Shown one piece after another: positions 43,226 through 50,882 of a DNA stretch of 64,000 bases. The translations under genes and the position numbers were made by a program. Below the pieces are notes generated by a model. The model saw only the letters and a list, made by a program, of their open reading frames with translations, had not been told where the DNA came from and ran no database searches. The DNA is from Bradyrhizobium sp. AZCC 1693 (lineage in GTDB: Bacteria; Pseudomonadota; Alphaproteobacteria; Rhizobiales; Xanthobacteraceae). Position 1 is the stretch's first letter, and each line of letters begins with the position of its first letter. The stretch covers positions 5,208,001 through 5,272,000 of the forward strand of contig NZ_JAZHSD010000001.1 of NCBI RefSeq assembly GCF_036924745.1, written 5' to 3'.

Positions 43226-44164
43226 ATGATGACGCTTCGCCAGGTCGAGGTGATCCGCGCCGTGATGGTGACCGGCACGATCGGCGGCGCTGCGAGGCTT
43301 CTGAACGTATCAGCGCCGGGCATCAGCCGGCTGGTGAAGTACACCGAGAAGTCCCTGGGCGTCCGCTTCTTCCAGCGCCAGAACGGGCGCTATTTTCCGA
43401 CGGCGGAAGCCCGCAACATCTTCGAGCAGATCAACGGCGTCTACGAGAAGATGGATGATCTTACCGAGATCATCTCCAAGATCGGGCGCGGTGACCTGTC
43501 CGAACTGCGTATCGGCTCCGTACCCAGCATCTCGCAGGTGATGGTGCCGCGCGCAATCGAGCGGGTTCGACGCCGCTATCCGGAGCTGCGGATCGACATC
43601 AACATCCTCAAGATCGAGGAGGCCGTCGATTATCTGCTGCTGGGCCGTGGCGATTGCGTCGCCATGAGCTACCGGCTCGAGCATCCCGGCCTCGACTTCC
43701 TGCCGCTGGCGTCCGGCGAATTGTTCTGCATCGTGCCGGCGGGGCATGAGCTGGCCGGATGCAAGCAGGTCTCGGCCGCGGAGATCATCCGCTATCCCCT
43801 GATCGGCATCGATCCCAACGATCCCTACGGGCGGATCATGGCGGAGATCTTTGCGCGCAACAAACTCGACTACGACATCACCATCCGCGCGCGCTTCGGC
43901 ACCACCGTGTGCGCGCTGGTGAAGGCCGGTCTCGGCATTGCCGTGATCGACCAGTTCACTGTCGCCCATGGCGGTTATCCCGGCATCGAGTTGCTCAGAA
44001 TTGTCGAGCCGACCAGGTTCGACACTTACATTGCGGTGAAACGGGGCGCGCCGCTGTCGCTTCACATCGAGCATTTCATCGAATGCTTGCGCTCCGAAAT
44101 GCGGGCGGTGGGACCGGGGAAAGCTGCGCCGCGAAAGCCTGATGTCAGGCCTCGCAAGAAATAA
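43226..44164 (+). CDS. LysR-family transcriptional regulator
   Basis: A 312-residue LysR regulator: helix-turn-helix about 3-62 (LRQVEVIRAVMVTGTIGGAARLLNVSAPGISRLVKYTEKSLGVRFF, read in parts), linker helix, and a two-lobed effector domain about 95-295. It lies 45 bp after pcaG in the same direction, unlike the divergent PcaQ regulators of rhizobia, so I do not call it PcaQ. Position between pcaHG and the shikimate dehydrogenase paralogue suggests that it responds to shikimate, quinate or protocatechuate. A T-N11-A palindrome overlaps its stop codon (44161-44175) and may be its binding site for the downstream operon. Confidence 0.9.
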   Translation: MMTLRQVEVIRAVMVTGTIGGAARLLNVSAPGISRLVKYTEKSLGVRFFQRQNGRYFPTAEARNIFEQINGVYEKMDDLTEIISKIGRGDLSELRIGSVPSISQVMVPRAIERVRRRYPELRIDINILKIEEAVDYLLLGRGDCVAMSYRLEHPGLDFLPLASGELFCIVPAGHELAGCKQVSAAEIIRYPLIGIDPNDPYGRIMAEIFARNKLDYDITIRARFGTTVCALVKAGLGIAVIDQFTVAHGGYPGIELLRIVEPTRFDTYIAVKRGAPLSLHIEHFIECLRSEMRAVGPGKAAPRKPDVRPRKK

Positions 44165-44175
44165 CATGATGTTAT
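44161..44175. promoter_or_regulatory. Candidate LysR operator (15-bp palindrome)
   Basis: ATAACAT-G-ATGTTAT, a perfect inverted repeat that contains the T-N11-A core of LysR-type sites (T at 44162, A at 44174). It overlaps the regulator's stop codon and lies 119 bp before the dehydrogenase start. Confidence 0.5.
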
Positions 44176-44293
44176 CTATCCGGCATAAATGGGTAATTGT
44201 GTTAGGTCGGCAAAACGCTATCGTCTGGCCGGATCGGGGCGTATCCCGAACCAACCGCTGCCGCCAACGCGCATTGCGCCCGATGACGAGATC

Positions 44294-45184
44294 ATGAGCC
44301 CTGCCGCCCGCCCCATCGCTCCAGCCGATCGCCGCTTTCTCAGCGGCCTGATCGGCGCGCCGATCGCGCATTCGGCTTCGCCCGCGATGCATGAGCGGGC
44401 CGCCGAGGCGCTCGGCGCGCATTGCCACTACCAACTGATCGAAGTTGCGGGCGCTGACCGCGAGGAATTGCGGCTACTGCTCGATGGCGTACGCCGTCTG
44501 GGCTTTGCAGGCGTCAACGTTACCTTTCCGTACAAGGAAGCGGTAGTCTCCCTGCTCGATGAGATGTCACCGGGGGCGCGTGCGATCGGCGCGGTCAACA
44601 CGGTCGTGGTCAGGGACGGCCGGCTGATCGGATACAACACCGACACAACAGGGTTTGCCCGGGCGATCACCGAGCTTGTCCGTGACCCCGCGCAGAGCAC
44701 AGTTGCCGTGATCGGCGCAGGCGGCGTCGGGAAGGCGATCGCTTTTGCGCTGGCCGGGATTGGTGTCGCCGAGATCAGGATCTTCGACACCGACCGCGCC
44801 AAGGCTACGCAACTCGCCGACCAGATCGGGAAGCGCGGCAAAACAAGTGTCGCCGACAGCGTCGAGGACGCGATGCGCGGCGCCACCGGTGTCGTCAACG
44901 GCTCGCCGGTCGGCATGTTGCCGAACCGCGGCACGCCGGTCCCGGACGCCCTGCTGCATAAGAGCGTGTGGGTCGCCGACGCGGTCTACACGCCGCTCTG
45001 GACGCCGCTGTTGAACGCCGCCAAGGCAAAGGGCGCGGAGGCCATGACCGGGCGCGAGCTCGCGATCTACCAGGCCGCGGATGCATTCGAACTGTTCACG
45101 GGATTGAAGCCATCGGCCGTCGAGATGGGAAATGCATTCGACGCCGTGATGGCCAAGCGCTACGCTAAAGTGAACGCAGCTTAA
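44294..45184 (+). CDS. Shikimate dehydrogenase family protein, probably catabolic
   Basis: A 296-residue NAD(P)-dependent dehydrogenase of the AroE family. Substrate residues: Ser27 and Ser29 (IAHSASP), Lys81 (NVTFPYKE, catalytic), Asn102 (GAVNT) and Asp117 (YNTDTTGF, catalytic). Cofactor loop: GAGGVGKA at 141-148. The residue after the second strand is Asp (FDTDRAKA), which favours NAD over NADP and hence oxidation of shikimate or quinate rather than biosynthesis. The start at 44294 agrees with family length. Its place before the importer and the dehydroshikimate dehydratase gene supports a catabolic quinate/shikimate dehydrogenase role. Confidence 0.88.
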   Translation: MSPAARPIAPADRRFLSGLIGAPIAHSASPAMHERAAEALGAHCHYQLIEVAGADREELRLLLDGVRRLGFAGVNVTFPYKEAVVSLLDEMSPGARAIGAVNTVVVRDGRLIGYNTDTTGFARAITELVRDPAQSTVAVIGAGGVGKAIAFALAGIGVAEIRIFDTDRAKATQLADQIGKRGKTSVADSVEDAMRGATGVVNGSPVGMLPNRGTPVPDALLHKSVWVADAVYTPLWTPLLNAAKAKGAEAMTGRELAIYQAADAFELFTGLKPSAVEMGNAFDAVMAKRYAKVNAA

Positions 45185-45187
45185 AAC

Positions 45188-45210
45188 ACGGCCGGTCACA
45201 AGGCCGTTTA
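45188..45210 (+). terminator. Weak hairpin between the dehydrogenase and importer genes
   Basis: ACGGCC (45188-45193), 8-nt loop, GGCCGT (45202-45207), then TTATTATAA. It could reduce read-through into the importer operon or stabilise the upstream end. Confidence 0.4.
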
Positions 45211-45234
45211 TTATAACGAGAAGAGGGGATGGAA

Positions 45235-46371
45235 ATGAGATCTGGAATTTTTGCAGGACTCCTGCTTGCCACCGTGTCGGCCGCGGCCGCATTCACGCAA
45301 GGGGCGCCGATCAAGCTCGCCAATGTCGCCGAATTGTCCGGCGGCGGGGCGACCGTCGGCAACAACTGGAAGAACGGCATCGACCTCGCGATCGAGGAGA
45401 TCAACGCCAAGGGCGGGTTGCTCGGCCGCAAGCTGGAAGTGACGCATGCGGATTCGCAATCGAACCCGGGCGTTGCGCGCGCGCAGGTGCAGAAGGCGCT
45501 CGACAACGAGCCCTACGTTCTGCTCGGACCCGGCTATTCCGGCTCCGTCAAGGTCACTTCGCCGCTCGCCGCCGAAGCCGGTATCACCCAGATCATGGGT
45601 GGCGAGGCCGCCGAACTGACGCAGGGCGGCAACAAGTTCCTGTTCCGCACCTCGTTCGGCCAGCAATCCTCGATGCCGAAGGTCGCCAAATACATCAACG
45701 ACGAGCTGAAGGCGAAATCGGTCGCGATCGTCTGGGTCAACAATGATTTCGGCAAGGGCGGCCGCGACGTCATCACCAAGGAATTCGCCAAGTATAACAT
45801 CAAGGTCGCCGCCGACATTTCCACCGAAGCGGGGCAAGCCGACTTTGCCGCCGACGTCAGCAAGATCAAGGCGGCGGCGCCCGACGCGGTGTTCATCTAC
45901 GTCAATGAAGAAGAAAGCGCGCGGATGCTCAAGGAGCTGAAGCGCCAGGCGATATCAGTGCCGCTGATGGGCGAGACGACGCTGGTCGGCCAGAAGGTCG
46001 TCGAACTCGCCGGCGATGCCGCGAACGGCGCGCGCGGCCATGTCGGCCTCACCACCGATGCACCGGTCGATCTGGTCAAGGCGTTCCGCGAAAAGTTCGT
46101 CAAGAAGTACAATTACGTCCCTGATCATAACGGGCTGAAAGGCTATCTCGCGATCTACATGATCAAGGCCACCACCGAGAAGATGGGCAAGGTCGACGCC
46201 AAGGCGTTCGCCGATAATCTGCACGGCCTCACCATCAAGGCCGCGAGCGAGCCCGGCATCCTGATGGATGTGACTTTCGACGAGAAGGGCGACATCGATC
46301 GCCAGGGATTCCTGGTCGAGATCGTCGACGGCAAGCAGGTTGTCAAGCAGGTGCTGCCGAAACTGAACTGA
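45235..46371 (+). CDS. ABC importer solute-binding protein, probably for shikimate/quinate-type acids
   Basis: A 378-residue LivJ-type periplasmic binding protein with a signal peptide (RSGIFAGLLLATVSAAAAF, cleavage near AAA-FT) and the mature start IKLANVAELSGGG. The ATG at 45235 is preferred because AGAGGGG at 45222-45228 is well spaced for it; ATG 45229 touches that site. It heads a complete importer operon (permeases, then ATPases). By context between a shikimate dehydrogenase and a dehydroshikimate dehydratase it most likely binds quinate, shikimate or protocatechuate-like hydroaromatic acids; this is inference. It is clearly different from the tandem pair at 15520-18259. Confidence 0.9.
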   Translation: MRSGIFAGLLLATVSAAAAFTQGAPIKLANVAELSGGGATVGNNWKNGIDLAIEEINAKGGLLGRKLEVTHADSQSNPGVARAQVQKALDNEPYVLLGPGYSGSVKVTSPLAAEAGITQIMGGEAAELTQGGNKFLFRTSFGQQSSMPKVAKYINDELKAKSVAIVWVNNDFGKGGRDVITKEFAKYNIKVAADISTEAGQADFAADVSKIKAAAPDAVFIYVNEEESARMLKELKRQAISVPLMGETTLVGQKVVELAGDAANGARGHVGLTTDAPVDLVKAFREKFVKKYNYVPDHNGLKGYLAIYMIKATTEKMGKVDAKAFADNLHGLTIKAASEPGILMDVTFDEKGDIDRQGFLVEIVDGKQVVKQVLPKLN

Positions 46372-46464
46372 GCCGCGACGGGGCGTGCGCTTAAACGTAG
46401 GCCCCCGAGATCAGCATGGTGAAATGATTGACGCCGTCCGCATGTGACGGGTGAGGGGAGGAGC

Positions 46465-47340
46465 ATGTCCAATCTGCTCGATCTGCTCGTGGCGGGCCTT
46501 GCGACCGGGGCGATCTATGCCCTCGTCGCGGTCGGGTTCACGCTGCTGTGGCAGACGTCGCAAACCATCAATTTCGCGCAGGGCGAATTCGTGATGCTGC
46601 CGGCGTTCCTGATGCTGGCGGTGATGCACGCAGGCGCGCCATTCTGGCTCGCCATTATCCTCGGCATCCTGCTGTCGCTGCTGCTGCTCGGGCTCGGCTT
46701 CAAGCTGCTGCTGGTCGATCCGATGCTGCGGCACGGCGTGCTGCCGCTGGCCATTGCCACCATGGCGCTGGCGATCGGCATGAAGGAAGCCGTGAAGCAG
46801 TTCTTCAGCGCCGAAGCCTCGCCGTTCCCCTCCATCGTGCCGGCCGGTGACGTCTCGATCCTTGGCCGGGTGGTCTCGTTGCAGAGCCTTGGTGTGCTGG
46901 CGCTCGCGATTGCGGTGGTGATCGGCCTGACTGCGCTGTTGAACCGCACCTCGATCGGCCACCAGATGCAGGCCACCGCCCAGAACCCGACGGTCGCCCG
47001 CATCATCGGCGTGCCGGTCGAGCGCATGATCCTGCTGACCTTCCTGATCAACGCGTTTCTGGTGGCGCTGGCCTCGCTGCTAATCACGCCGATCTATCTG
47101 GCGAAATTCTCCTCCGGCGAGGTGCTCGGGCAGGCCGCCTTCATCGCGGCGATCGTCGGCGGCTTCAACCAGGTGCGTGGCGCCATCGCCGGCGGGCTGT
47201 TGATCGGCGTGGTAGACAATCTGTCAGCCGCCTATGTATCGACGCAGTATCGCGCCGCGGTGCCGCTGATCCTCCTGATCGTCATCATCCTGTTCCGTCC
47301 GCAAGGCCTGCTCGGCCGGCCCGAGGAGCGCACGGTATGA
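46465..47340 (+). CDS. ABC importer permease, LivH type
   Basis: A 291-residue permease with about eight membrane helices and the family features GAIYALVAVGFTLLWQTSQTINFAQGEF, GHQMQATAQNPTVARIIGV (the coupling loop with an EAA-like helix) and a C-terminal LLGRPEERTV. The ATG at 46465 has GGGGAGGA upstream; a frame open to 46444 is not needed. Its stop overlaps the next start by 4 bp. It would move the ligand delivered by the protein coded at 45235. Confidence 0.92.
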   Translation: MSNLLDLLVAGLATGAIYALVAVGFTLLWQTSQTINFAQGEFVMLPAFLMLAVMHAGAPFWLAIILGILLSLLLLGLGFKLLLVDPMLRHGVLPLAIATMALAIGMKEAVKQFFSAEASPFPSIVPAGDVSILGRVVSLQSLGVLALAIAVVIGLTALLNRTSIGHQMQATAQNPTVARIIGVPVERMILLTFLINAFLVALASLLITPIYLAKFSSGEVLGQAAFIAAIVGGFNQVRGAIAGGLLIGVVDNLSAAYVSTQYRAAVPLILLIVIILFRPQGLLGRPEERTV

Positions 47341-48335
47341 CCGCTACCGGGAAATATCTGCGCATTGCGCTCGGCGTCGTGGTGATCGCGGCCCTGATCA
47401 TCGTGCCCATGAACTTCAACCGCTACGGCCTGTTCATCCTGAGCCAGTGGGCGGTGATGACCATCGCCGCGATGGGGCTCAATCTGACGCTGGGCTATGC
47501 CGGCCAGGTGTCGCTGGCGCAGGGCGCGTTCGTCGGCATCGGCGCCTATGCGGCGGCGATCATGACCACGCAGGGCATGCCGCTGATCGCAGCGCTGGGT
47601 GTTGCCATCGTGCTGTGCTTCGCCATCGGCTGGATCCTGGGCTATCCGGCGCTGCGCGTGCAGCATCACTACCTCGCGTTCGTGACGCTGGCGTTCTCGA
47701 CGCTGGCGTTCCTGGTGTTCCGCAACGAGGACTGGCTCACCAAGGGCATCTATGGCATCTCCAACATTCCGCGGCCCAACGTCATGGGCTTTGTGACCAA
47801 CCGGCCGTTGCCGTTCTATTATTTCTGCCTCGGCTCGCTTGCGATCGTATCATTGGCGATGTGGTGGCTGATCCGCTCGCCCTGGGGCCGCGCCTTCGTC
47901 GCGCTGCGTGAAAACCCGGTGCGGGCGCTGTCGCTCGGCATCGATACGCGGCGCTATACGCTGATGGCGTTCGCGATCGGGTCGGCGCTCGGCGGCGTCG
48001 CCGGCACGCTCTATGCGCCGCTGACGCAATATATCGACCCGGTTCCCTTCAACCTCTCGCTCTCGCTCGATCTGTTGATGATGGTGATCGTCGGTGGCTC
48101 CGGATTCTTCTTCGGGCCGTTCCTCGGCGCCATGATCGCGGTGCTGCTGCCGGAATGGCTGCGCTTCACGCAAGGCTATTACCTGATGCTCTATGCGGTC
48201 GCGGTGATGCTGCTGCTGATTTATTCGCCGACCGGCATTCTCGGCATCCTCGATCGCTATCTGGCCGAGCGGCGCACCAAGGCGGCGTCCGCACTGCGCG
48301 CGGTTGCAAAATCCAGGCTGGAGACGGCGCCATGA
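47337..48335 (+). CDS. ABC importer permease, LivM type
   Basis: A 332-residue permease with about nine helices and the LivM hallmarks LNLTLGYAGQVSLAQGAFVGIGAYAAA and ALRENPVRALSLGIDTRRYTLMAFAIGSALGGVAGTLYA (both seen in part), the latter being the ATPase-contact loop. The start overlaps the LivH-type stop (ATGA). Its own stop overlaps the ATPase start at 48332 by 4 bp, so the three are translated in a chain. Confidence 0.92.
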   Translation: MTATGKYLRIALGVVVIAALIIVPMNFNRYGLFILSQWAVMTIAAMGLNLTLGYAGQVSLAQGAFVGIGAYAAAIMTTQGMPLIAALGVAIVLCFAIGWILGYPALRVQHHYLAFVTLAFSTLAFLVFRNEDWLTKGIYGISNIPRPNVMGFVTNRPLPFYYFCLGSLAIVSLAMWWLIRSPWGRAFVALRENPVRALSLGIDTRRYTLMAFAIGSALGGVAGTLYAPLTQYIDPVPFNLSLSLDLLMMVIVGGSGFFFGPFLGAMIAVLLPEWLRFTQGYYLMLYAVAVMLLLIYSPTGILGILDRYLAERRTKAASALRAVAKSRLETAP

Positions 48336-49075
48336 CCGCGGTCCTCGAAGTCAGCGACATCAAGAAGAGTTTTGGTGGCATCAAAGCGGTCGATGGCGTC
48401 AGTTTCGACGTGCAGGAGGGCGAAATCCTCGGGCTGATCGGCCCGAACGGTTGCGGCAAGTCCACGCTCTTCAATTGCATCCTCGGCCAGCTCACGCCGA
48501 CCGATGGTGAGGTGAAGGTCGACGGCAAACTCGTAACGGGATTGCGGCCGTCCGAGTTGAACCGCCTCGGCGTCAGCCGCACCTTCCAGCTTCTGCAGGT
48601 GTTTCCAAAGCTGTCGGTGCGGGAAAATCTGATCCTCGCCGGCCAGGAGCACCAGGGCAACATGATGTCGCGGCTGCTCGGTCCCTCCGACGCCGGGCTA
48701 TCGGCGGCGGCCGACCAGATGATCGGCTTCTTCAAGCTCGATCATCTCGCGACCGAAGCCGCCGGCGGCCTGTCCTACGGCCAGCAAAAGCTGCTCGATG
48801 CTGCGATGGCGTTCATGGGCGGTCCGCGGCTGGTGCTGCTCGATGAGCCGGCCGGCGGCGTCAACCTCACCATGCTCGGCGATCTCAAGGAGCGGCTGGC
48901 GGCGATCAACCGCGAGAAGCGCGCCACCTTCGTGGTGATCGAGCACAACATGGAATTTGTGATGTCGCTGTGCACGCGCGTCATGGTGATGGCGGAAGGC
49001 AAGCTGTTGGCGATGGGCACCCCAAGCGAAGTCCGCGCCAACCCCGCCGTCATCGAAGCCTATCTCGGCCATTGA
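48332..49075 (+). CDS. ABC importer ATPase, LivG type
   Basis: A 247-residue ATPase: Walker A GPNGCGKST, signature LSYGQQK, Walker B LVLLDEPAGG and switch His in VIEHNM, followed by the LivG-type tail (AEGKLLAMGTPSEVRANPAVIEAYLGH). The signature has LSYGQ, common in LivG. ATG 48332 overlaps the LivM-type stop by 4 bp; the frame upstream runs inside that gene and is not coding. It pairs with the ATPase at 49087. Confidence 0.94.
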   Translation: MTAVLEVSDIKKSFGGIKAVDGVSFDVQEGEILGLIGPNGCGKSTLFNCILGQLTPTDGEVKVDGKLVTGLRPSELNRLGVSRTFQLLQVFPKLSVRENLILAGQEHQGNMMSRLLGPSDAGLSAAADQMIGFFKLDHLATEAAGGLSYGQQKLLDAAMAFMGGPRLVLLDEPAGGVNLTMLGDLKERLAAINREKRATFVVIEHNMEFVMSLCTRVMVMAEGKLLAMGTPSEVRANPAVIEAYLGH

Positions 49076-49086
49076 GGGATCGATCC

Positions 49087-49827
49087 ATGAGCGATGCCAT
49101 TCTGGATGTTCAAGGCCTCGTCGGCGGCTACGGCAAGATGACGATCCTCAACGGCACCACCTTCTCGGTGCCCGCCGGCTCGATCACCACCGTGATCGGC
49201 CCGAACGGCGCCGGCAAGTCCACTGTGTTCAAGGCGATCTTCGGCCTGTTGAAGCTGCGCGAAGGCAGGGTTGTATTCAAAGGGCGCGACGTCACCGGGT
49301 TGAGTCAACGCGAATTGCTCAATGCAGGCATCTGCTACGTCCCGCAGGGACGCAATATCTTTCCGGAACTATCGGTACGCGACAACATCCAGCTTGGCGC
49401 CGTCGTCGCCGGGCGGGACATCACTGATCTGCCTGCCCGAATCGAGGCAGCGCTCGACAAGTTCCCGGCGCTGCGCAAGAGGGCCGCGCAACAAGCCTCC
49501 ACGCTGTCGGGCGGCGAACAGAAGCAGCTTGAAATCGTTCGCGGCCTGCTGCTCAATCCGCAGCTGGTGTTGATCGACGAGCCGTCGATCGGGCTTTCGC
49601 CGCTGATGGTGCAGCAGACCTTCAACATTCTGAAGGATCTGCGCGACCGTGGCGTATCGATCCTGATGATCGAACAGAACGCGCGCTCGGCGCTGGAGAT
49701 TTCCGACTACGGCATCGTGCTCGAACTCGGCCAGACCCGGCTCTTCGACACCGCGCAGCGCGTTCTGAACGATCCCCGCATCGGGCAATTGTTCCTGGGC
49801 GGCGCGATGACGGAGACTGCGGCATGA
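49087..49827 (+). CDS. ABC importer ATPase, LivF type
   Basis: A 246-residue ATPase with Walker A GPNGAGKST, signature LSGGEQKQLEI, Walker B LVLIDEPSIGLSP and MIEQNA in place of the switch His region (typical of LivF, which has Gln here). It starts 11 bp after the LivG-type stop and overlaps the Gfo/Idh gene by 4 bp, tying uptake genes to catabolic genes in one transcript. Confidence 0.94.
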   Translation: MSDAILDVQGLVGGYGKMTILNGTTFSVPAGSITTVIGPNGAGKSTVFKAIFGLLKLREGRVVFKGRDVTGLSQRELLNAGICYVPQGRNIFPELSVRDNIQLGAVVAGRDITDLPARIEAALDKFPALRKRAAQQASTLSGGEQKQLEIVRGLLLNPQLVLIDEPSIGLSPLMVQQTFNILKDLRDRGVSILMIEQNARSALEISDYGIVLELGQTRLFDTAQRVLNDPRIGQLFLGGAMTETAA

Positions 49828-50882
49828 GCGGTACGTTGCGGATCGGCGTGGCGGGCGCGGGGCTGATTGGCCGCAAGCATATCGAGCTGGTCGCGACGTC
49901 GTCCGATTGCGTCCTGACCGGGATCGCCGATCCCTCGTCCGAGGCAAAAGCGTTCGCCGAATCGCAGGGGATTGCCTGGCACGCCGATCATCGCGCGCTG
50001 CTGGAGCGGGAGACGCCCGACGGGATGATCGTCGCGTCGCCCAACGCGCTGCATCTACCGATGGCGCTCGATTGCGTCGCGCGCGGGGTCCCCGCGCTGG
50101 TCGAGAAGCCGGTGACGGATACGGTCGCTTCCGCACGGCGGCTTTGCGAGGCGGTGCGGCGCAGCGGTGTGCCGGTTCTGGTCGGCCACCACCGCCGCCA
50201 CAATCCCCGCATCAAGGCGATACGCGACAAGGTCGCCGGCGGCGGGATAGGCCAGCTCACCGCGGTTGTCGGCTTGTGGCTGCTGAAGAAGCCGGACGAC
50301 TATTTCGATGTCGCATGGCGGCGCGAGGCGGGTGGCGGACCGCTGCTGATCAATCTGGTGCATGACATCGACAATCTGCGCTTCATCTGCGGCGAGATAT
50401 CAGAGGTTCAGGCCATAACCTCGAACAAGGCGCGCGGCTTTGCCGTCGAGGATACCGCGGCCCTGCTGTTGAAGTTCGCGGGTGGCGCGATTGGCACGAT
50501 CACGCTGTCGGATGCGACGCCGGCGCCGTGGAGCTGGGAACTGTCATCGGGCGAGAACGCGGCCTATCCGAAGCAGGATCAGCCTTGCTATCTGTTCGCC
50601 GGCACCAAGGGGTCGCTGTCGGTGCCCACCATGGAGCTGTGGTCGTATCCGGGCCAAGGCGCCTGGTATGCGCCACTTTCCCGAAGCCTCGTCGATGTGC
50701 CCTTGGCAGATCCGTTGGTGGAGCAGCTCCGGCATTTCCGTGCGGTGATCGCGAGAAGCGAGGAGCCGCTGATTTCCGTCGAGGATGCCATGGGGACGCT
50801 TGCCGTGGTCGAGGCCGTGCGTGAAGCGGCATTTACCGGCGCACGCGTATTCCCGGGCCGGATCATGGAGCAGGCGGCATGA
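49824..50882 (+). CDS. Gfo/Idh/MocA-family oxidoreductase
   Basis: A 352-residue NAD(P)-dependent dehydrogenase. N-terminal Rossmann fold with GAGLIGRKH (9-17), then ADHRALLERETPDGMIVASPN and the family EKP motif (ALVEKPVTDT); the C-terminal alpha/beta domain has GGGPLLINLVHDIDNLRFICGE, with the usual His of the active site in LVHDID. The family oxidises sugars, inositols and related polyols. Overlaps at both ends (4 bp with the ATPase and 4 bp with the dehydratase gene) place it firmly in this pathway, so a hydroaromatic acid such as quinate or shikimate, or a modified form of it, is a good candidate substrate. This is not proven by sequence. Confidence 0.9.
   Translation: MSGTLRIGVAGAGLIGRKHIELVATSSDCVLTGIADPSSEAKAFAESQGIAWHADHRALLERETPDGMIVASPNALHLPMALDCVARGVPALVEKPVTDTVASARRLCEAVRRSGVPVLVGHHRRHNPRIKAIRDKVAGGGIGQLTAVVGLWLLKKPDDYFDVAWRREAGGGPLLINLVHDIDNLRFICGEISEVQAITSNKARGFAVEDTAALLLKFAGGAIGTITLSDATPAPWSWELSSGENAAYPKQDQPCYLFAGTKGSLSVPTMELWSYPGQGAWYAPLSRSLVDVPLADPLVEQLRHFRAVIARSEEPLISVEDAMGTLAVVEAVREAAFTGARVFPGRIMEQAA

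Noticed and set aside
43226..44164. Naming the LysR regulator PcaQ
   Set aside because: PcaQ genes are usually divergent from the operon they control; this one follows pcaG in the same direction and could serve the downstream genes instead.
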